In this document: positions 21,601 through 32,660 of the stretch, in pieces
Position numbering within the stretch: the first letter of the stretch is position 1
Layout of the letters: each line of letters begins with the position of its first letter
Assembly (NCBI RefSeq): GCF_000247695.1
Contig: NW_004624751.1
Location: forward strand, 21,348,439 to 21,412,438
Source of the DNA: Heterocephalus glaber
Taxonomy: Eukaryota; Chordata; Mammalia; Rodentia; Bathyergidae
Reading direction: 5' to 3'
Length of the DNA stretch: 64,000 nt
Translations under genes and position numbers: made by a program
Notes under the pieces: model-generated
Databases searched by the model: none
What the model was told of the DNA's origin: nothing
The model's input: the letters and a program-made list of their open reading frames with translations, nothing else

Positions 21601-23150
21601 ATTTTGGGGAAAAACTCTGACTTAAGGGAGAAGCTTCTTGCTTTTAAATTGACATGCCTCTTTCCTGTCCCTGTTCCTGTCACTATTATTGATATAAAGA
21701 ATCTGTCAACATATTTTTATGGCTGATTAAGAAAGGCTGACCTTTCTTTTGCAGGTACAAATAGGTAGTTCTTCAGAGGCTGGATCTGAATGACAAGATA
21801 ATTCTATCCATTTAATATTGAAGTGATGTTGATAGTATCATTCTTCCCGGCTTGGAAACAGGACAGTACAGAGGCCCTGTCTGCCTCAGCCGGTTCTGCC
21901 ATGGGTGATGGATTTTCCCTCTGACTAATCGCTGTCACATTAACCCACATTATTTCATCCTTCAGAGCTGTCAAGATAACGACGATAATCCAAGTGGCTC
22001 ATTGTAGGTAAAGGAAATTATATGAGCAAAGTAATATCATAAAACAGTGTTTAAATATTTTAATTTCATTTGTCAGGGCTGCCCCAACACTTCATTACAC
22101 ATATAACCATCTCTCATCAGTGGAATTAGTGCATTATTCATTACTGTTAATTATTTTCACATAATGGCTGCCCTGATATATTTAACCTCCACATTATATC
22201 TCAGATAATGGGTCTGTAAAATTGAATTGTGTGAAGAGTGGAGTTCTAAAGCTCATTTGCAGAACATCAAAGAACAAAGAAGAGGAAAAGAATTCTAAAT
22301 GGGACATTTTGCCCAGCTGGGGCCAAACATTTGTTTCTGTCTGATTTGCATGCAGAAAATACGTGGTATAGAAGTGGCTTAATACCGTGTTGGCTGTCTG
22401 TTTCTATTACACAACCAATTAGGATTTGTTAATATTACACATGTTAGAAACAACTTGAGAATTATAGCTCAGAAAACAGAATGATGCAGAGACTATTCTA
22501 CATGATATAGGCAAAATGAGATTCTTTTGGGGGACAATTGGACAAAAAATGGAGGTGGTAGAAGAGAAAAATGCTACTGAGTTTCAGTTTAATGGTTCAT
22601 TTTAATAAATAACTTAATAAAAGACACTGTTTTTAAAAGTAGTAAAAGCAAGGAGTAACCATAAAAGTCATTTAGACATTAGTCATTCATTTCTATCATG
22701 ATTGGTGCAAAATCTGTCACTCTTATAATAACACTTTCACAGTGACTTAAAGACTTCGACATTCATGCAAACAAAGCAACAGTTTAAAATCACCAGCACC
22801 CTAAGCACAGGTGCCAAGACTGCAGTTTAATTCCTTGTGATTATGCACTGTTGTCTTTTCATGGAGTATTTGACAAGCTTGATAATCTGACCAGCAATGT
22901 CCAAACTCATCTGTAGCAAAGTGTACTCTCTTTACATTTTTAGAGTGTGCAGGTAGCTGAACCAAAAAGCCAACTGATAATGATAGAATCTGAATCTGAA
23001 TCCTCTGTTGTTAGGATTTAGACATGCATTTATTTTTAAAGCTGAGCAAGTAATTCCCAGGGATTTCCTGTGTTCAGAGTCTTGGCCTTTGTTGTTAGGA
23101 GAATGTGTGGCTCATGGTAGGCTCATAGCTTCTTTTTAAAGATTTCCAGT
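18654..23150. other. Repeat-poor unique sequence, candidate conserved non-coding DNA
   Basis: Apart from a pyrimidine tract near 18670-18770 I see no repeat in 4.5 kb. There are no convincing exons. 19800-20200 and 21700-22450 have even base composition with many ATTA/TAAT cores (for example near 22100-22200), octamer-like ATTTGCATG at 22345 and no old SINEs. This is the type of sequence often found as developmental enhancers in gene deserts. Conservation itself cannot be seen from one genome. Confidence 0.4.
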
Positions 23151-23154
23151 GACT

Positions 23155-23400
23155 CTATAGTTTTCCAATTAAAAAAAATAAATTTTATTTGTACACATTT
23201 GAGGTTTACAACATGATGCTGGGGAATAAATATACATAGTAAAATGATTACTGTAGTGAAACAAATTAGTATAGCTATCATCTCGCATAATTAATTTTTG
23301 AACCAGAGCAGCTACAATTTACTAATTAACAAAAATCTTTAATCCAATACCCAAATCAGTAGATTTTCAGTATAAGAAATTATCCAAAAAATAAATTAAG
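23155..23400 (-). mobile_element. Old L1 3' UTR fragment
   Basis: TTTGTACACATTTGAGGTTTACAACATGATG and AATATACATAGTAAAATGATTAC resemble the antisense of old mammalian L1 3' UTRs (the type also seen at 37680-37760). Diverged and without coding sequence. Confidence 0.45.
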
Positions 23401-23462
23401 AAAACAATATTACTTACTTTGAAAAAGCAGGAGTAAATTTTTTTCTTTCTTTTTTTCTTTTT

Positions 23463-23665
23463 AGCACTGGGCATTGAATCAAGACATTCACATTGCACAT
23501 TGAGCTATCCCCCTAGCCTCAGTCTTCACTTATTTTTTGAATTTGGAAACGGGGTCTCACTGATTTGCTCAGTAAATTTCCAGGCTGGGCTTGAATTTGT
23601 CATTCTCCTGCCTCAGCTTCCCAGAGTTTTGTGATTATAAATATGTGCCACCATGCTTGGTTTAA
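23463..23665 (-). mobile_element. Dimeric B1-dID SINE
   Basis: On the plus strand an ID-like unit in reverse (GCACTGGGCATTGAATC, then TGAGCTATCCCCCTAGCC) is followed by a reversed B1 body (GGGGTCTCACTGATTTGCTC, TCCTGCCTCAGCTTCCCAGAG, ATGTGCCACCATGC). In minus orientation this is B1 then ID then an A-rich tail, the arrangement of the B1-dID family of rodents. Diverged, so an older insertion than the plain ID copies. Confidence 0.75.
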
Positions 23666-24636
23666 TTTTCATTTTTCCAATGATGAGTGATCTTGAATAG
23701 CTTTTTATGTATTTATTGGCAATTTGTATGTTTTCTTATTGGAACACGTCTATTCAGGTTCTTTTCTCATTTTTTAAATCAGCTTGTTTTCTTGCTGTTG
23801 GGTTGTTTGAGTTCTTTATATAGTTTGGGTATTAGCTCCTTATCAGATGTATGGCTTGCACATACTTTCTCCTCATCCATGCGCTGTCTTTACACTCTGT
23901 TAATTCAGTGTTTGCGGCTGGCTGTGTGGAAGTTTTTCAGTTTGATGCAATCCCATCTTTATACTTTTGCTTTTATTGCCTATATTTTTTAGTACTATCC
24001 AAGAAATCATTGTCCAGAATAATGTCATGGTAATTTTACCCTATGTATTATTCTAGTATCTGTGTGATTTCAGGTCTAAAATTTAAGTCTTTTATCCATT
24101 TTGAGTTGATTTTTTAATACAGGACAAGAATGTGTATAATCCTTTTGCCCTCACACTATTTATTGAATTTACTGTCCTTTTCCCAATATGTGTTCTTGAC
24201 ACTTTGTTAAAAGTCAATTTACCATAAGTACTTGGGTCTACTTTGGGATTTCTTTTCTATTGCATTGGTCAGCATATCTATTTTATGCCAATATCATGAT
24301 GTTTTGAATATAATAGTTTTCTTATATATTTTGAAATTTGAGACTGTGATCTTTCTTTCTTTCTTTCTTTCTTTCTTCTCTTCCTCTTCCTCCTCCTCTC
24401 TCTTCCTCCTCCTTCTTCCTTTTTCTCTTCCTCTTCCGCTTCTTGATCAACCTTGGTTTGCCTAGTTGGGGTCTCTGTTGATTCTCTCCATTATTTTAAG
24501 ATTCCTCTATACCTTTGTGGAAAATGACATAATTTTGGAAGGGGTTGCATTGAATCTTTAGATTGTTTTTGGTATTATGGATATTTAACAACCTTAATTT
24601 TTCCAATCTATAAACATGGAATATATTTCCATTTAT
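23666..24636 (-). mobile_element. Old L1 ORF2 fragment, antisense
   Basis: Antisense landmarks of the ORF2 C-terminal half are present: GAGTTCTTTATATAG..GGTATTAGCTCCTTATCAGATG, TCCATTTTGAGTTGATTTTT, CACTATTTATTGAATTTACTGTC and GGGGTTGCATTGAATCTTTAGATTG. The reading frame is destroyed. A (TTTC)n/pyrimidine tract at 24352-24440 replaces part of it. Confidence 0.7.
24352..24440. repeat. (TTTC)n and mixed polypyrimidine tract
   Basis: About six TTTC units are followed by irregular TTCC/CTC repeats. It is simple sequence inside the antisense L1. Confidence 0.9.
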
Positions 24637-24637
24637 T

Positions 24638-25145
24638 ATGCACATGGAACATTCTCCAGAATAAATCATACATTATTTTTTTAAAAAGATCTCCAAAAAA
24701 ATTTTAAAAATAATAAATAAATAAAAAATTAAAAAAGAAGATCTCTTTATTAATCTAGGCATAGTCAAAGAACCTTTAAATGTGGCCTAGATCTAAAGAA
24801 ACCTCTTTACCTGAGTGTGGTGGTGCACAGTTGCAATCCCAGCACTTGGGAGGCTGAGACAAGATCGCCGTGAGTTTCAAGGCAGCCTGGGCTACATAGT
24901 GAGTTCAAGGTCAGCCTGAACTACATAGTGAGGCCCCATATCAAAACAAGGAACTTCCTTAATGGAAACAAAAAGTTGCCAATATAAAAATCAATATAGC
25001 CATCTCTATAGAACCAAAGGAAATGTTCTTCAACAGGAATTTCTTCATAATCTCTTGAATTCTAACACTTTGAGTATCAGTTTATTTTAGTTCTGTATAT
25101 CCAGGGCCTGTTAGATCACAAAACTTGTCTTAACAAATTGCAGTT
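24638..25145 (+). mobile_element. Inverted L1 endonuclease-region piece, split
   Basis: GCACATGGAACATTCTCCAG at 24640 is plus-strand L1 ORF2 endonuclease sequence, opposite to the L1 on both sides. It breaks off at about 24673 and GTTAGATCACAAAACTTGTC at 25109 continues it. The 430 bp between contain A/T-rich sequence and a B1. An inverted 5' piece is the usual product of twin priming during L1 insertion. Confidence 0.5.
24810..24955 (+). mobile_element. B1 SINE
   Basis: GAGTGTGGTGGTGCACAGTTGCAATCCCAGCACTTGGGAGGCTGAG is followed by GGCAGCCTGGGCTACATAGTGAGTTCAAGGTCAGCCTGAACTACATAGTGAG, with the internal duplication of B1, and a short CAAAACAAGG tail. It is inserted in A/T-rich sequence between the two halves of the inverted L1 piece. 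Confidence 0.9.
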
Positions 25146-26123
25146 ATGGCTTGGATATTGAAATGATGCCCATCATATATAATACATTTGGAAGTATTCT
25201 CTTGCGTTCTGTATTTTGGAAGGGTTTATAAAGTATTAAAAACAATTCTTTGAATATTTGCTAGAATTCAGGCTCAAAGCTATCTGGTCTGGATCTCTTC
25301 TGTTTTGGAAATTTTAAAATTACTACTTCAGTCTCTTTGTTATTGATCTACTTAAGTTTTTTAAGTTTTTTCTTATTCCATCTTTGTAAATTATATTTTT
25401 CTAAGATTTTGTCTATATCCTCTAGGTTATCCAATTCTTTGTCATATAAGTGTTTATGTTCCTTTTAATTTCTAAGGAATCTTTTGTAGTGTCTACACTT
25501 TTCACATCTAGTTTTATTTGAACTTCTCTCTTTATTATTTCAAATTTAAAATTGGTTCATTTTTCTGAAGAAACAATTTGGTTTTACTGACTATTTCTGT
25601 TTTTTTATTGTCTATTTGATGTATTTTTGTTTCAGTCTTTATTTTTTTATGCTAAATTTGGGTTTTTAGTTTATTATTATTTCTCTAGGTCCTCAAAGTA
25701 TAATTTTAGGCTATATGGGACCTTTCTTTTAAATATAGGGATTAATTGCTATAAACTTTTTTCTAGTACTGATTTTCCTTCATTTCATAAATTTTGGTAT
25801 ATTTCCGCTGTAGTTTATTTCAAGATATAATTCAATTTCCTTTTGATATCTTTTTGGCCTATTGGTTGTTCTGGATCATGTTATTTGACTTTCATATATT
25901 GGCAAATTTTTCCAGAATCCTTCTGTTATTGAGTTCTGGTGTCATAAAAAGAAAAATACCAGATATGATTTCAGTCTCCTGGAATTTGCTACGACTAGTT
26001 TTGTGGTCTAACATATGGTGTATTCTGGAGAATGTTCCATGTGCACTGAAAAAGAACGTATACTCTACTGTTTGATGGAATGTTCTCTGTATAAGAGGTG
26101 ATCAGAATATATGGTGAATGTTT

Positions 26124-26272
26124 AAATTAAACAAATTTCTTACAATAAAAACACATTGCTATTAGTCAATTCCTTTTAACATTACTCTTCCCCTGTTCAA
26201 ATGCATTTGTCCTGTATTTCTTGCCACCTTCTGAAGCAGTTCTGAAATTTTTCTTTCATGAGTGTCTTCACA
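26124..26272 (-). pseudogene. Mariner transposase C-terminal fragment, minus strand
   Basis: On the minus strand the sequence reads FQNCFRRWQEIQDKCI, then a GEEYF-like end after one frame change, matching the C-terminal end of mariner transposases, and runs into the left inverted repeat. It holds only the last tens of codons and lacks the catalytic aspartates. Confidence 0.65.
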
Positions 26273-26299
26273 AGGTATGATAAAAACTATGGTGAATGC

Positions 26300-26530
26300 T
26301 ATTGTTGAGTGTCATTCAATGGAAAGGGACACTTGTAAAAAACATTACAGTGTGTTCTAATCTACCTTATTCACTGGATCTGGCACTGTGTGATTTTTGG
26401 TTCTTCTCTGAAGTGAAAATGACCAAGAAAGATAAACATTTTGGATCTATTCAGCACATCAAGGCAGTCACAACAATGTAACTAAAGACACATACAAGTC
26501 TTGGAGTGAGAGGGAATATTTTGAGGGGGA
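26300..26530 (+). pseudogene. Mariner transposase C-terminal fragment, plus strand
   Basis: The plus strand reads SNLPYSLDLALCDFWFFSEVK followed by a KHFGSIQHI block. PYSLDLALCDFW corresponds to the mariner motif around the last catalytic aspartate of the DD34D triad (consensus PYSPDLAPCDF), and here that aspartate is kept. Stops follow, then a weak YKSWSEREYFEGD-like end in another frame. The helix-turn-helix DNA-binding half is missing. Confidence 0.75.
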
Positions 26531-27480
26531 TTAATGATAATGTTTCTATTACTATAATAAATTTTTTAAAAAATGTTTATACATTCACCATAGTTTTTGA
26601 TCATACCATGCATGTATGTTTATTTTAGGCACATTTGGTATAACATGCAGCTCAAGTCCAGAATGTTCTTGTTAATTCTTTGTTTGGTTGACCTATCTAT
26701 TGTAGAAAGTGAGACACTAAAGGCTTCTATTACCATTTTGCTACCAATTTTTCTTTTCATATCTGTTAATAATTACTCTATATTTTAGGTGCTTCAATAT
26801 GCAGTAAATATACATTTACATTTGTCAAGTCGTCTGGATAAATAGACCCTTCTAAATATAAATAGTGATCTTTGCCTCTTGTGATGTTTATTGACTTGAA
26901 ATCTATTTTACCTGATGTAAGTATAGCTTTCCCTGCTCTCATTGGTTAGTATTTGGGAATATCTTCCTCTATCACTTCACATTCTGCCTACATATATTCT
27001 TAAAGTTCAGATGAGTCTCAGGCAGGTACATTTGGATCTTTTTTTTAAGAAAATCCATTCAGCCTCTTAATGTTTTAAAATTAGAGTTTAACACATTTAT
27101 ATTCAATGTAATTATTTACAAGTGAATATTATTGCCATTTTGTAATTGTTTCCTGATTGTTGTTTAGATCTTTTGTTCTTTTGTTTCTCTCTTGTTTTCT
27201 ATCTATGTAGTTTGGTGTTTTGGTGTAGTGCTAAGCTTTTATTCCTTTTTCTTTCTTATCTGTGTACCTGCTGTCAATTTTTCCTTTGTGGTTACCATGT
27301 GGTTACCTTCACAGGAAGGTTGGTATTTGAAAAGAAGAGTAAGTTCTGTTTTGGATGAGGTTATGATGGCAGTAACTATTTCTCCCGGGATTCCTGAATG
27401 GTTATGGAGGGCAATGTAGAGAGTTACTCAATAACTGCTTGTTAAATTTTCTTTTCTTTTTCAGATTTTCACTGTTCTAA

Positions 27481-28219
27481 CTGCCTTGGATTTAATTTCT
27501 TCAAATCTGTATATTTTCTTTCTTTTGGATTTTTAAAATCTTACTTATTAAAAGCTTTCATACCATTTAAAAACTTATTTCTTTGTACTTATTGCACCTA
27601 ATTGCATGATCTCATTATTACATCTTTCATGTTTCCCACTTACAACATTTTAAAACTGCATGTTTGCATTTTTAGCCTGTTTTTACTTGAACCAAACAAG
27701 TATTTCCATTACCATCTAGTCAGATGAGTTGGTCTTTCCTGGTGATATTTTCAATGCCTATTAAATCATTATCTGAAAAGTTTGATGATGCAGTGGAGAA
27801 ATAACTGCAGAGTTAAAACCACACTATTCTTATATTGTAATGAGTCAGGTAAGCTCCTCTCTCCTGAAGGACCACCAAAAGAATGGGCTCCGTTGGTGGG
27901 AAGTAAACAGAAGAGCGATTCATCTCTGCCTCTTCCTTCCCTCTTGCTTTCATTCATTATGTGTCACATAGTTAAGTTGTTCTATACCATCAATTTATCA
28001 CATATTACATTTGGAGTCAGGTCTGAACTTTTGGCTTGGGCATTCAAATATATCTTTTCTTTTTTGTGTGCCTCTATGTAATCTTTTAATTGTACAACCA
28101 TTACCCAATACCACATCAACATTGGACAATTTTCACTTAAGTAACATTTATAAGGGTTCTACCCTGTACTCACAATTTTGGAAGTAAGCAAAAGCAATCC
28201 CTTGCTTCAAAGAGCTCAT
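27481..28219. other. Unique non-coding sequence
   Basis: AT-rich with no clear repeat. The open frame at 27782-28081 and its antisense shadow have no recognisable domain. Confidence 0.4.
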
Positions 28220-28630
28220 AGAATAGTCAGCCCTTTCTTCCTGGAATAGTCCCTGTGATCTACTTCCAGAGCCTTCCTCCTTTTGCTCAATCTATTTGGA
28301 CATGGTTAGATATAAAGTACTTAGTACTGATTCTTGAAGGCTGCCATTCAAATCTTACTTTCTCCAATAAACCTTTTTCGTTCTCTCTACCCCCTATTTA
28401 ATTAAGTGAATTATTGTGTTCTAACATCCCCAAAGAATGATGTTTTACATCTAGTATGATGTTTCCTCTTTATGAGTTTAATAATAGAATTATTGATGTA
28501 TGCTTCTGTTGCTTCCAAAAGATTATGGCACTCATGACAATAACAATTGGGTCTTATTTAACTTTGTATATCCCACTGTGCATAGCAGGGCTTGTGCCTA
28601 TAGTAGAAAGTATGTAAATATTTTTAGTGT
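28220..28630 (+). mobile_element. L2 fragment
   Basis: CTTCTTCCTGGAATAGTCCCTG, AAATCTTACTTTCTCCAATAAACC and TATATCCCACTGTGCATAGCAGGGCTTGTGCC follow the order of the L2 3' region. Strongly diverged, matched by eye only. Confidence 0.5.
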
Positions 28631-28666
28631 TTTCTGCTTAGCACATTGAAAGCTCAAAGGCCCAGA

Positions 28667-28712
28667 TTTCCTTCAATATAGAATTATAATTTCCTTCAAT
28701 ACAGAATCATAA
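28667..28712. repeat. 23-bp tandem duplication
   Basis: TTTCCTTCAATATAGAATTATAA is followed at once by the same 23 bp with two substitutions. Confidence 0.92.
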
Positions 28713-29659
28713 TTGCAATGACTTTTGCTTTTCTCAAGCTTGTATATATATTATTGAGAGATTGTTGAGATATTATGCTTTCTATATGACTCAAATTTAG
28801 TAACCAATAAGTACTCAGTAAGTATTCTTGATTGGCATACTGAAAGAGTGGCACTAAATCTGGGTAGAGAATCGGCCCATATAACATTTATTATATGCTT
28901 TGCTTTTTATATTTCTAATTTTTAAAAAGTAAAAATGGCACAAAACATCAATTAGTTGTCAACTGATATTTGATAAACCAGTTCTAAGATTGAAATCTTG
29001 CTTTGGTATTAATTTACATAGCTTCCTGTTTTTATCATTTGATAAAAAGGTTTATTTCACAACTGCCAAGTGGGAAAGGGGTTTTGGCTCTTTCCATTAA
29101 GTATTAATAAAGCATCCTGTAATACAGATCCCCCTTACCTGACTCATCTGGGAGTTGTTTGGAAGAGATCCATTTATTTCACTTAAAGTTTGCTACATAC
29201 TTCCATTTCTGAGACAAATCCCAGGGTACCTTCTTGGCCCAGAAAGGTTGATGTTCATTTGTTTAGAGACTCGAGCACGATTACTCCTTGCTGACAGTGT
29301 CAGGATATGTCAAAAATAGGGTCCCTCTTTTATTTTTACTTGGCAACCCTATGAATGAAGACAATCTGATATTTCTAATGAAAGTGACTTTTAATAAACA
29401 AGCCATCTCCCAGTGTTTGCCTGTCAAAATACCAAGATCAATTCTAGGAAAAATTGGGCAACTGAGAAAGTTTTCTTTTAGTTCCTGCCTGACATTGTTT
29501 TGTAAGTGACTCTGCTGTCTTGGAAATCCTCCCTTCCCCTGTGACTTGCCTCTTCATTCCCTCTGTGTCATTGTACCCATGCCTCACCTCCAACTTTCAC
29601 TCCAGGGCCTTCCCTCTACCCTCTTCTACTTTTCTCAACTCTTGTCATGTTGATAGGGA
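28713..29659. other. Unique non-coding sequence with a possible L2 scrap
   Basis: No gene is seen. 29525-29640 is pyrimidine rich and slightly L2-like (CTTCATTCCCTC, CTCACCTCCAACTTTCACTCC). The rest has no assignable feature. Confidence 0.35.
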
Positions 29660-29674
29660 AATAAAGAGAAAACA

Positions 29675-29865
29675 TTTCCTAACTTCTTACTATGACCCTG
29701 GCACTGTATTAAGCACCAAATGTGTATTATTTCAGTCCTCAAGGTAATCCAGTGACGTGACTATTTTGATCACTATAATCTTCAAATGAAATAACACATT
29801 TGGTGAGTTTAAAAGAGTCTCCTCATTCACATAGCTAATGAGGCAGATATAATTACCATTGATGG
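29675..29865 (-). mobile_element. MIR SINE fragment
   Basis: ATTATTTCAGTCCTCAAGGTAATCC, then ATCTTCAAATGAAATAAC, CACATAGCTAATGAGGCAG is the reverse complement order of MIR. Diverged. Confidence 0.55.
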
Positions 29866-31590
29866 CCCCAGCACTATCTCTTCTTCTGCATGTTCTTCCA
29901 GGATGTTATTTTACCACTCCTCCCTTAAAAGGCTGGTTCTATGTCTTCCTTTTGATGACTTCATCTAACAGAGTCTGGCTAATGTGTCTTCAGCTAGAAG
30001 ATGAGAGGCATTGTGGATTCTTCCCTGATCTCTAGATCTCTTGTGCTCAGAGTACTGAGCTGCCATGCGAGGAGTTTGATTACTCTAGGGTTGCTTATTG
30101 TAAAGGAGCTGAGCCACATGGAGAGGTCATGGTACCTGCTCTGATTGGCAATCTTAGCCTTTAATCTCCAGGGTCAAATGTGTACAGGTGAACAAAACTA
30201 TCTTAGACCCTCCAGACCAACTTATCCATCAAGAGAATCACTGAATTAATTACCTTACTCAATGCTAGAAAGAATCACTAATGTGCACTTCCACAATTCC
30301 CCACCTTCTGAATCTGAGAGCAAAATACAAAGGTGATATTTTGAGTCTTTACATTTTGGAGTATTTTGTTATATAGCAAAGGTTACCAGAACAGACCACA
30401 AGTGGTAGAACCCGAATGTGAGATGAGCATTCAATTCTCCCACTCTAAGGATGAACCAGGCTCCAGTAATCTGTGACACACTCTCTATCAATATTTGCAG
30501 ATAACAGGGTCTTGTGTTAGCCACAAGGGCCAACGTTCTAATGGCAAAATTTCTGACACACCAGTGGAAATGTTAATGGAGCTCCTTGATCACATCAAAA
30601 TATTAATGATCTATTGCATGTTGAGAAGCATTTGCTCTGATCATAGATACTGACTATAATTTATTTTATTTCCTACTAATTAGAACATATGTTTCTCAAC
30701 TTTCTATTTGAATGTAATACAAATGCAGAAAAATGCATGTCATGCAGTGTATCATTTAATAAATTATTGTAAATTCAACTCCCCCATGTAATCACTACTC
30801 AGGCAAGAAACAGGATGTTGCCAAGCCTTAAAATCCTGCCTTGAACATCTAATCCTTTCTCTCTTTTTCAAGCTTCTTTCCCAACTTTGCCAGCCTGTGC
30901 AGCTGTTCATGTTTTGATTATTGTTCTCTTGCCTGAGGGCAGGTAAGAGGAGTAAGTGAAATCATAATTTTGATTTCAAATTTTCCCAAAATTTTATAGC
31001 TAAATTACAGACTGAAATTGAGTCTTGGTTTTTTTCACTTTTTGGCTTTTACCTTTTGTGTTAATTGGATTTGAATGAGAAGTACCTGTAAAAAATAAAA
31101 CTTAACTGGAAATTAGCATGCCTGGGTTCTGGTTTTAGTTTGCCACCCTATATTTTGCTTAAGTGGGGGGATTTTCAGACAAAGACCAAATCTGGATTTT
31201 ATTGCCTCTTTCCCAAAGTGTCATCAAGATACGTGTGTTTAATTGAACTGCCAGTGCAGTTCAGGTCACAGACCAGTCTTAGAGTCTATGCTGTGTTACT
31301 GGGGATTACGATTGATTGCTCCAGGTATCGGTTTCTTTACAAACATTAGAATTTACATTAGCCAGATAATGAAGATTTAAAGATATCTCAGGGGAGATTT
31401 GATTCCATTAACAGTATTAAGGCATCAGAGTTCAATAGGATGGGCCAAAGATCTAGAATATTGGGACTGTGGATTTAATCACGTTTCTTCCATTAACTCG
31501 CCATGGGTCATATCTTTCTCAACTCTTCAAACGTAGTGGGAAAAATGTTGACTTTCTTCATTAGGATACTTCAGATAAAAGACATATAGT
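29866..31590. other. Mostly unique non-coding sequence
   Basis: 30690-30850 (AATGCAGAAAAATGCATGTCATGCAGTG, then CCCCCATGTAATCACTACTCAGGCAAGAAACAGG) looks like a relic of an old dispersed repeat I cannot name. Otherwise no repeat or gene is recognised. Confidence 0.4.
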
Positions 31591-31597
31591 GGATATT

Positions 31598-32000
31598 TTG
31601 TCCAAGAGAAATATAATGCATTTCACATATGTAATTTAAAATTTTCAACCAGTCACATTAAAAAACTTTTTAAAAGCAGGTGAAAATAATTTTAAGATAT
31701 ATTTTGTTTAAACTAACATACTCAATATGTTATTAAGAGCATGTCTGAAGTTGGAGGCTTCATGAAAAACATTTGCTCTATATTTACATATCCAAATTTT
31801 ATGTTGAAAAATTTACCCAAGTTATACTAAACATAGTTAAAAGCTTTCTGTCATTGAATTTAGTATTGGCTTTTAAATTTAAATTTAAGTCAACCAAAAA
31901 TTAATAAAGCTAAAAATTCAGTTCCCTCAGTTGCACTAGCAATATTTCAAATGCTCAATAGCCACATGTAGTTAGTGGCTACTGTATTGGACAGTGCAGG
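31598..32000. mobile_element. hAT-type (Charlie-like) non-autonomous DNA transposon relic
   Basis: The left end TGTCCAAGAGAAATATAATGCA and right end CTCAATAGCCACATGTAG..GGCTACTGTATTGGACAGTGCAG are the two ends of a common mammalian MER1-type element. TGTCCAA at the left pairs with TTGGACA at the right. The interior is A/T rich and non-coding. No 8-bp target duplication survives. Confidence 0.6.
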
Positions 32001-32029
32001 CCTTGACTATTTACATAGAAATTATATAT

Positions 32030-32129
32030 NNNNNNNNNNNNNNNNNNNNNNNNNNNNNNNNNNNNNNNNNNNNNNNNNNNNNNNNNNNNNNNNNNNNNNN
32101 NNNNNNNNNNNNNNNNNNNNNNNNNNNNN
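32030..32129. other. Assembly gap (100 N)
   Basis: Exactly 100 N, the usual placeholder for a gap of unknown size. Any frame drawn across it is meaningless. Sequence may be missing between the two hAT relics. Confidence 0.99.
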
Positions 32130-32463
32130 TGTATCACCAGAGAAATGAATATATATGCTCACACAAAATCCAGAAGGGTAAAACCTTTGGTTATGTAAGC
32201 TTGTAGTGGATATATTATTCTTCCCAGATGTCTTGTCCCAAGCAGCACAGTGTTTATTTCTTAAGTTCAAGATTTCTTTCTAGTTTTAGATAGATTGTTT
32301 CTAACATACTCTACAAATTTTCCTGGCTTGTTAAAGAAAGAACACTGGACATACCCAAACTTCCTGTTGAGCTAAGACCATAACTACAAGCATCAATTAT
32401 AGAACTGTGTTGAAATACAGCACTGTCTTCAGGGGCTACTGCAGTATCTGATGCTACTGAGTA

Positions 32464-32660
32464 GGTCAAGGATTGGTGAACCACAGCCAAAGACCAAATG
32501 TGGCCCTCTATCTGTTCTCTAAATAAAGTTTAACTGGTGCAGAGATACACAGTTTCATTTGTGTATCATCAGTGTCTGCTTTTATTTTACAACAGCAGAC
32601 ACCACCTGATTTACAAAGTGTAGGATATTTACACCCTGGGCCTTTACAGAATAATCTATG
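32464..32660 (-). mobile_element. MER5A-type hAT MITE
   Basis: The order TTGGTGAACCACAG, CCAAATGTGGCCCTC, CTGTTCTCTAAATAAAGTTT and finally GGGCCTTTACAGAATAATC is the reverse complement of MER5A. Its length (about 195 bp) fits the roughly 190-bp family. It is a non-autonomous Charlie-related element fixed early in placental mammals. Confidence 0.78.

Larger units (their letters stand above)
26092..26614. mobile_element. Composite mariner-type DNA transposon relic
   Basis: The L1 around it reads on if 26092-26614 is removed, leaving a TA on each side (26090-26091 and 26615-26616). The ends are inverted repeats: GTGATCAGAATATATGGTGAATGTTTAAA at the left and the complement of TATACATTCACCATAGTTTTTGATCATACC at the right. 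A third copy of the end, GGTATGATAAAAACTATGGTGAATG, lies inside at 26274. Two transposase 3' fragments point away from each other. The intact ends suggest the composite moved as one unit. Confidence 0.72.
25150..27480 (-). mobile_element. Old L1 ORF2 5' half, antisense
   Basis: Antisense ORF2 landmarks run from the reverse-transcriptase side (GCTATCTGGTCTGGATCTCTTCTG at 25280) to the endonuclease side (GAATGTTCCATGTGCACTGAAAAAG at 26032, CTTGAAATC..TTACCTGATGTAAGTATAGC near 26900). The mariner composite at 26092-26614 interrupts it. No frame survives. The last 300 bp (27150-27480) are less certain. Confidence 0.65.

Noticed and set aside
31994..32270. Frames crossing the N run
   Set aside because: They contain 34 undefined residues from the assembly gap.
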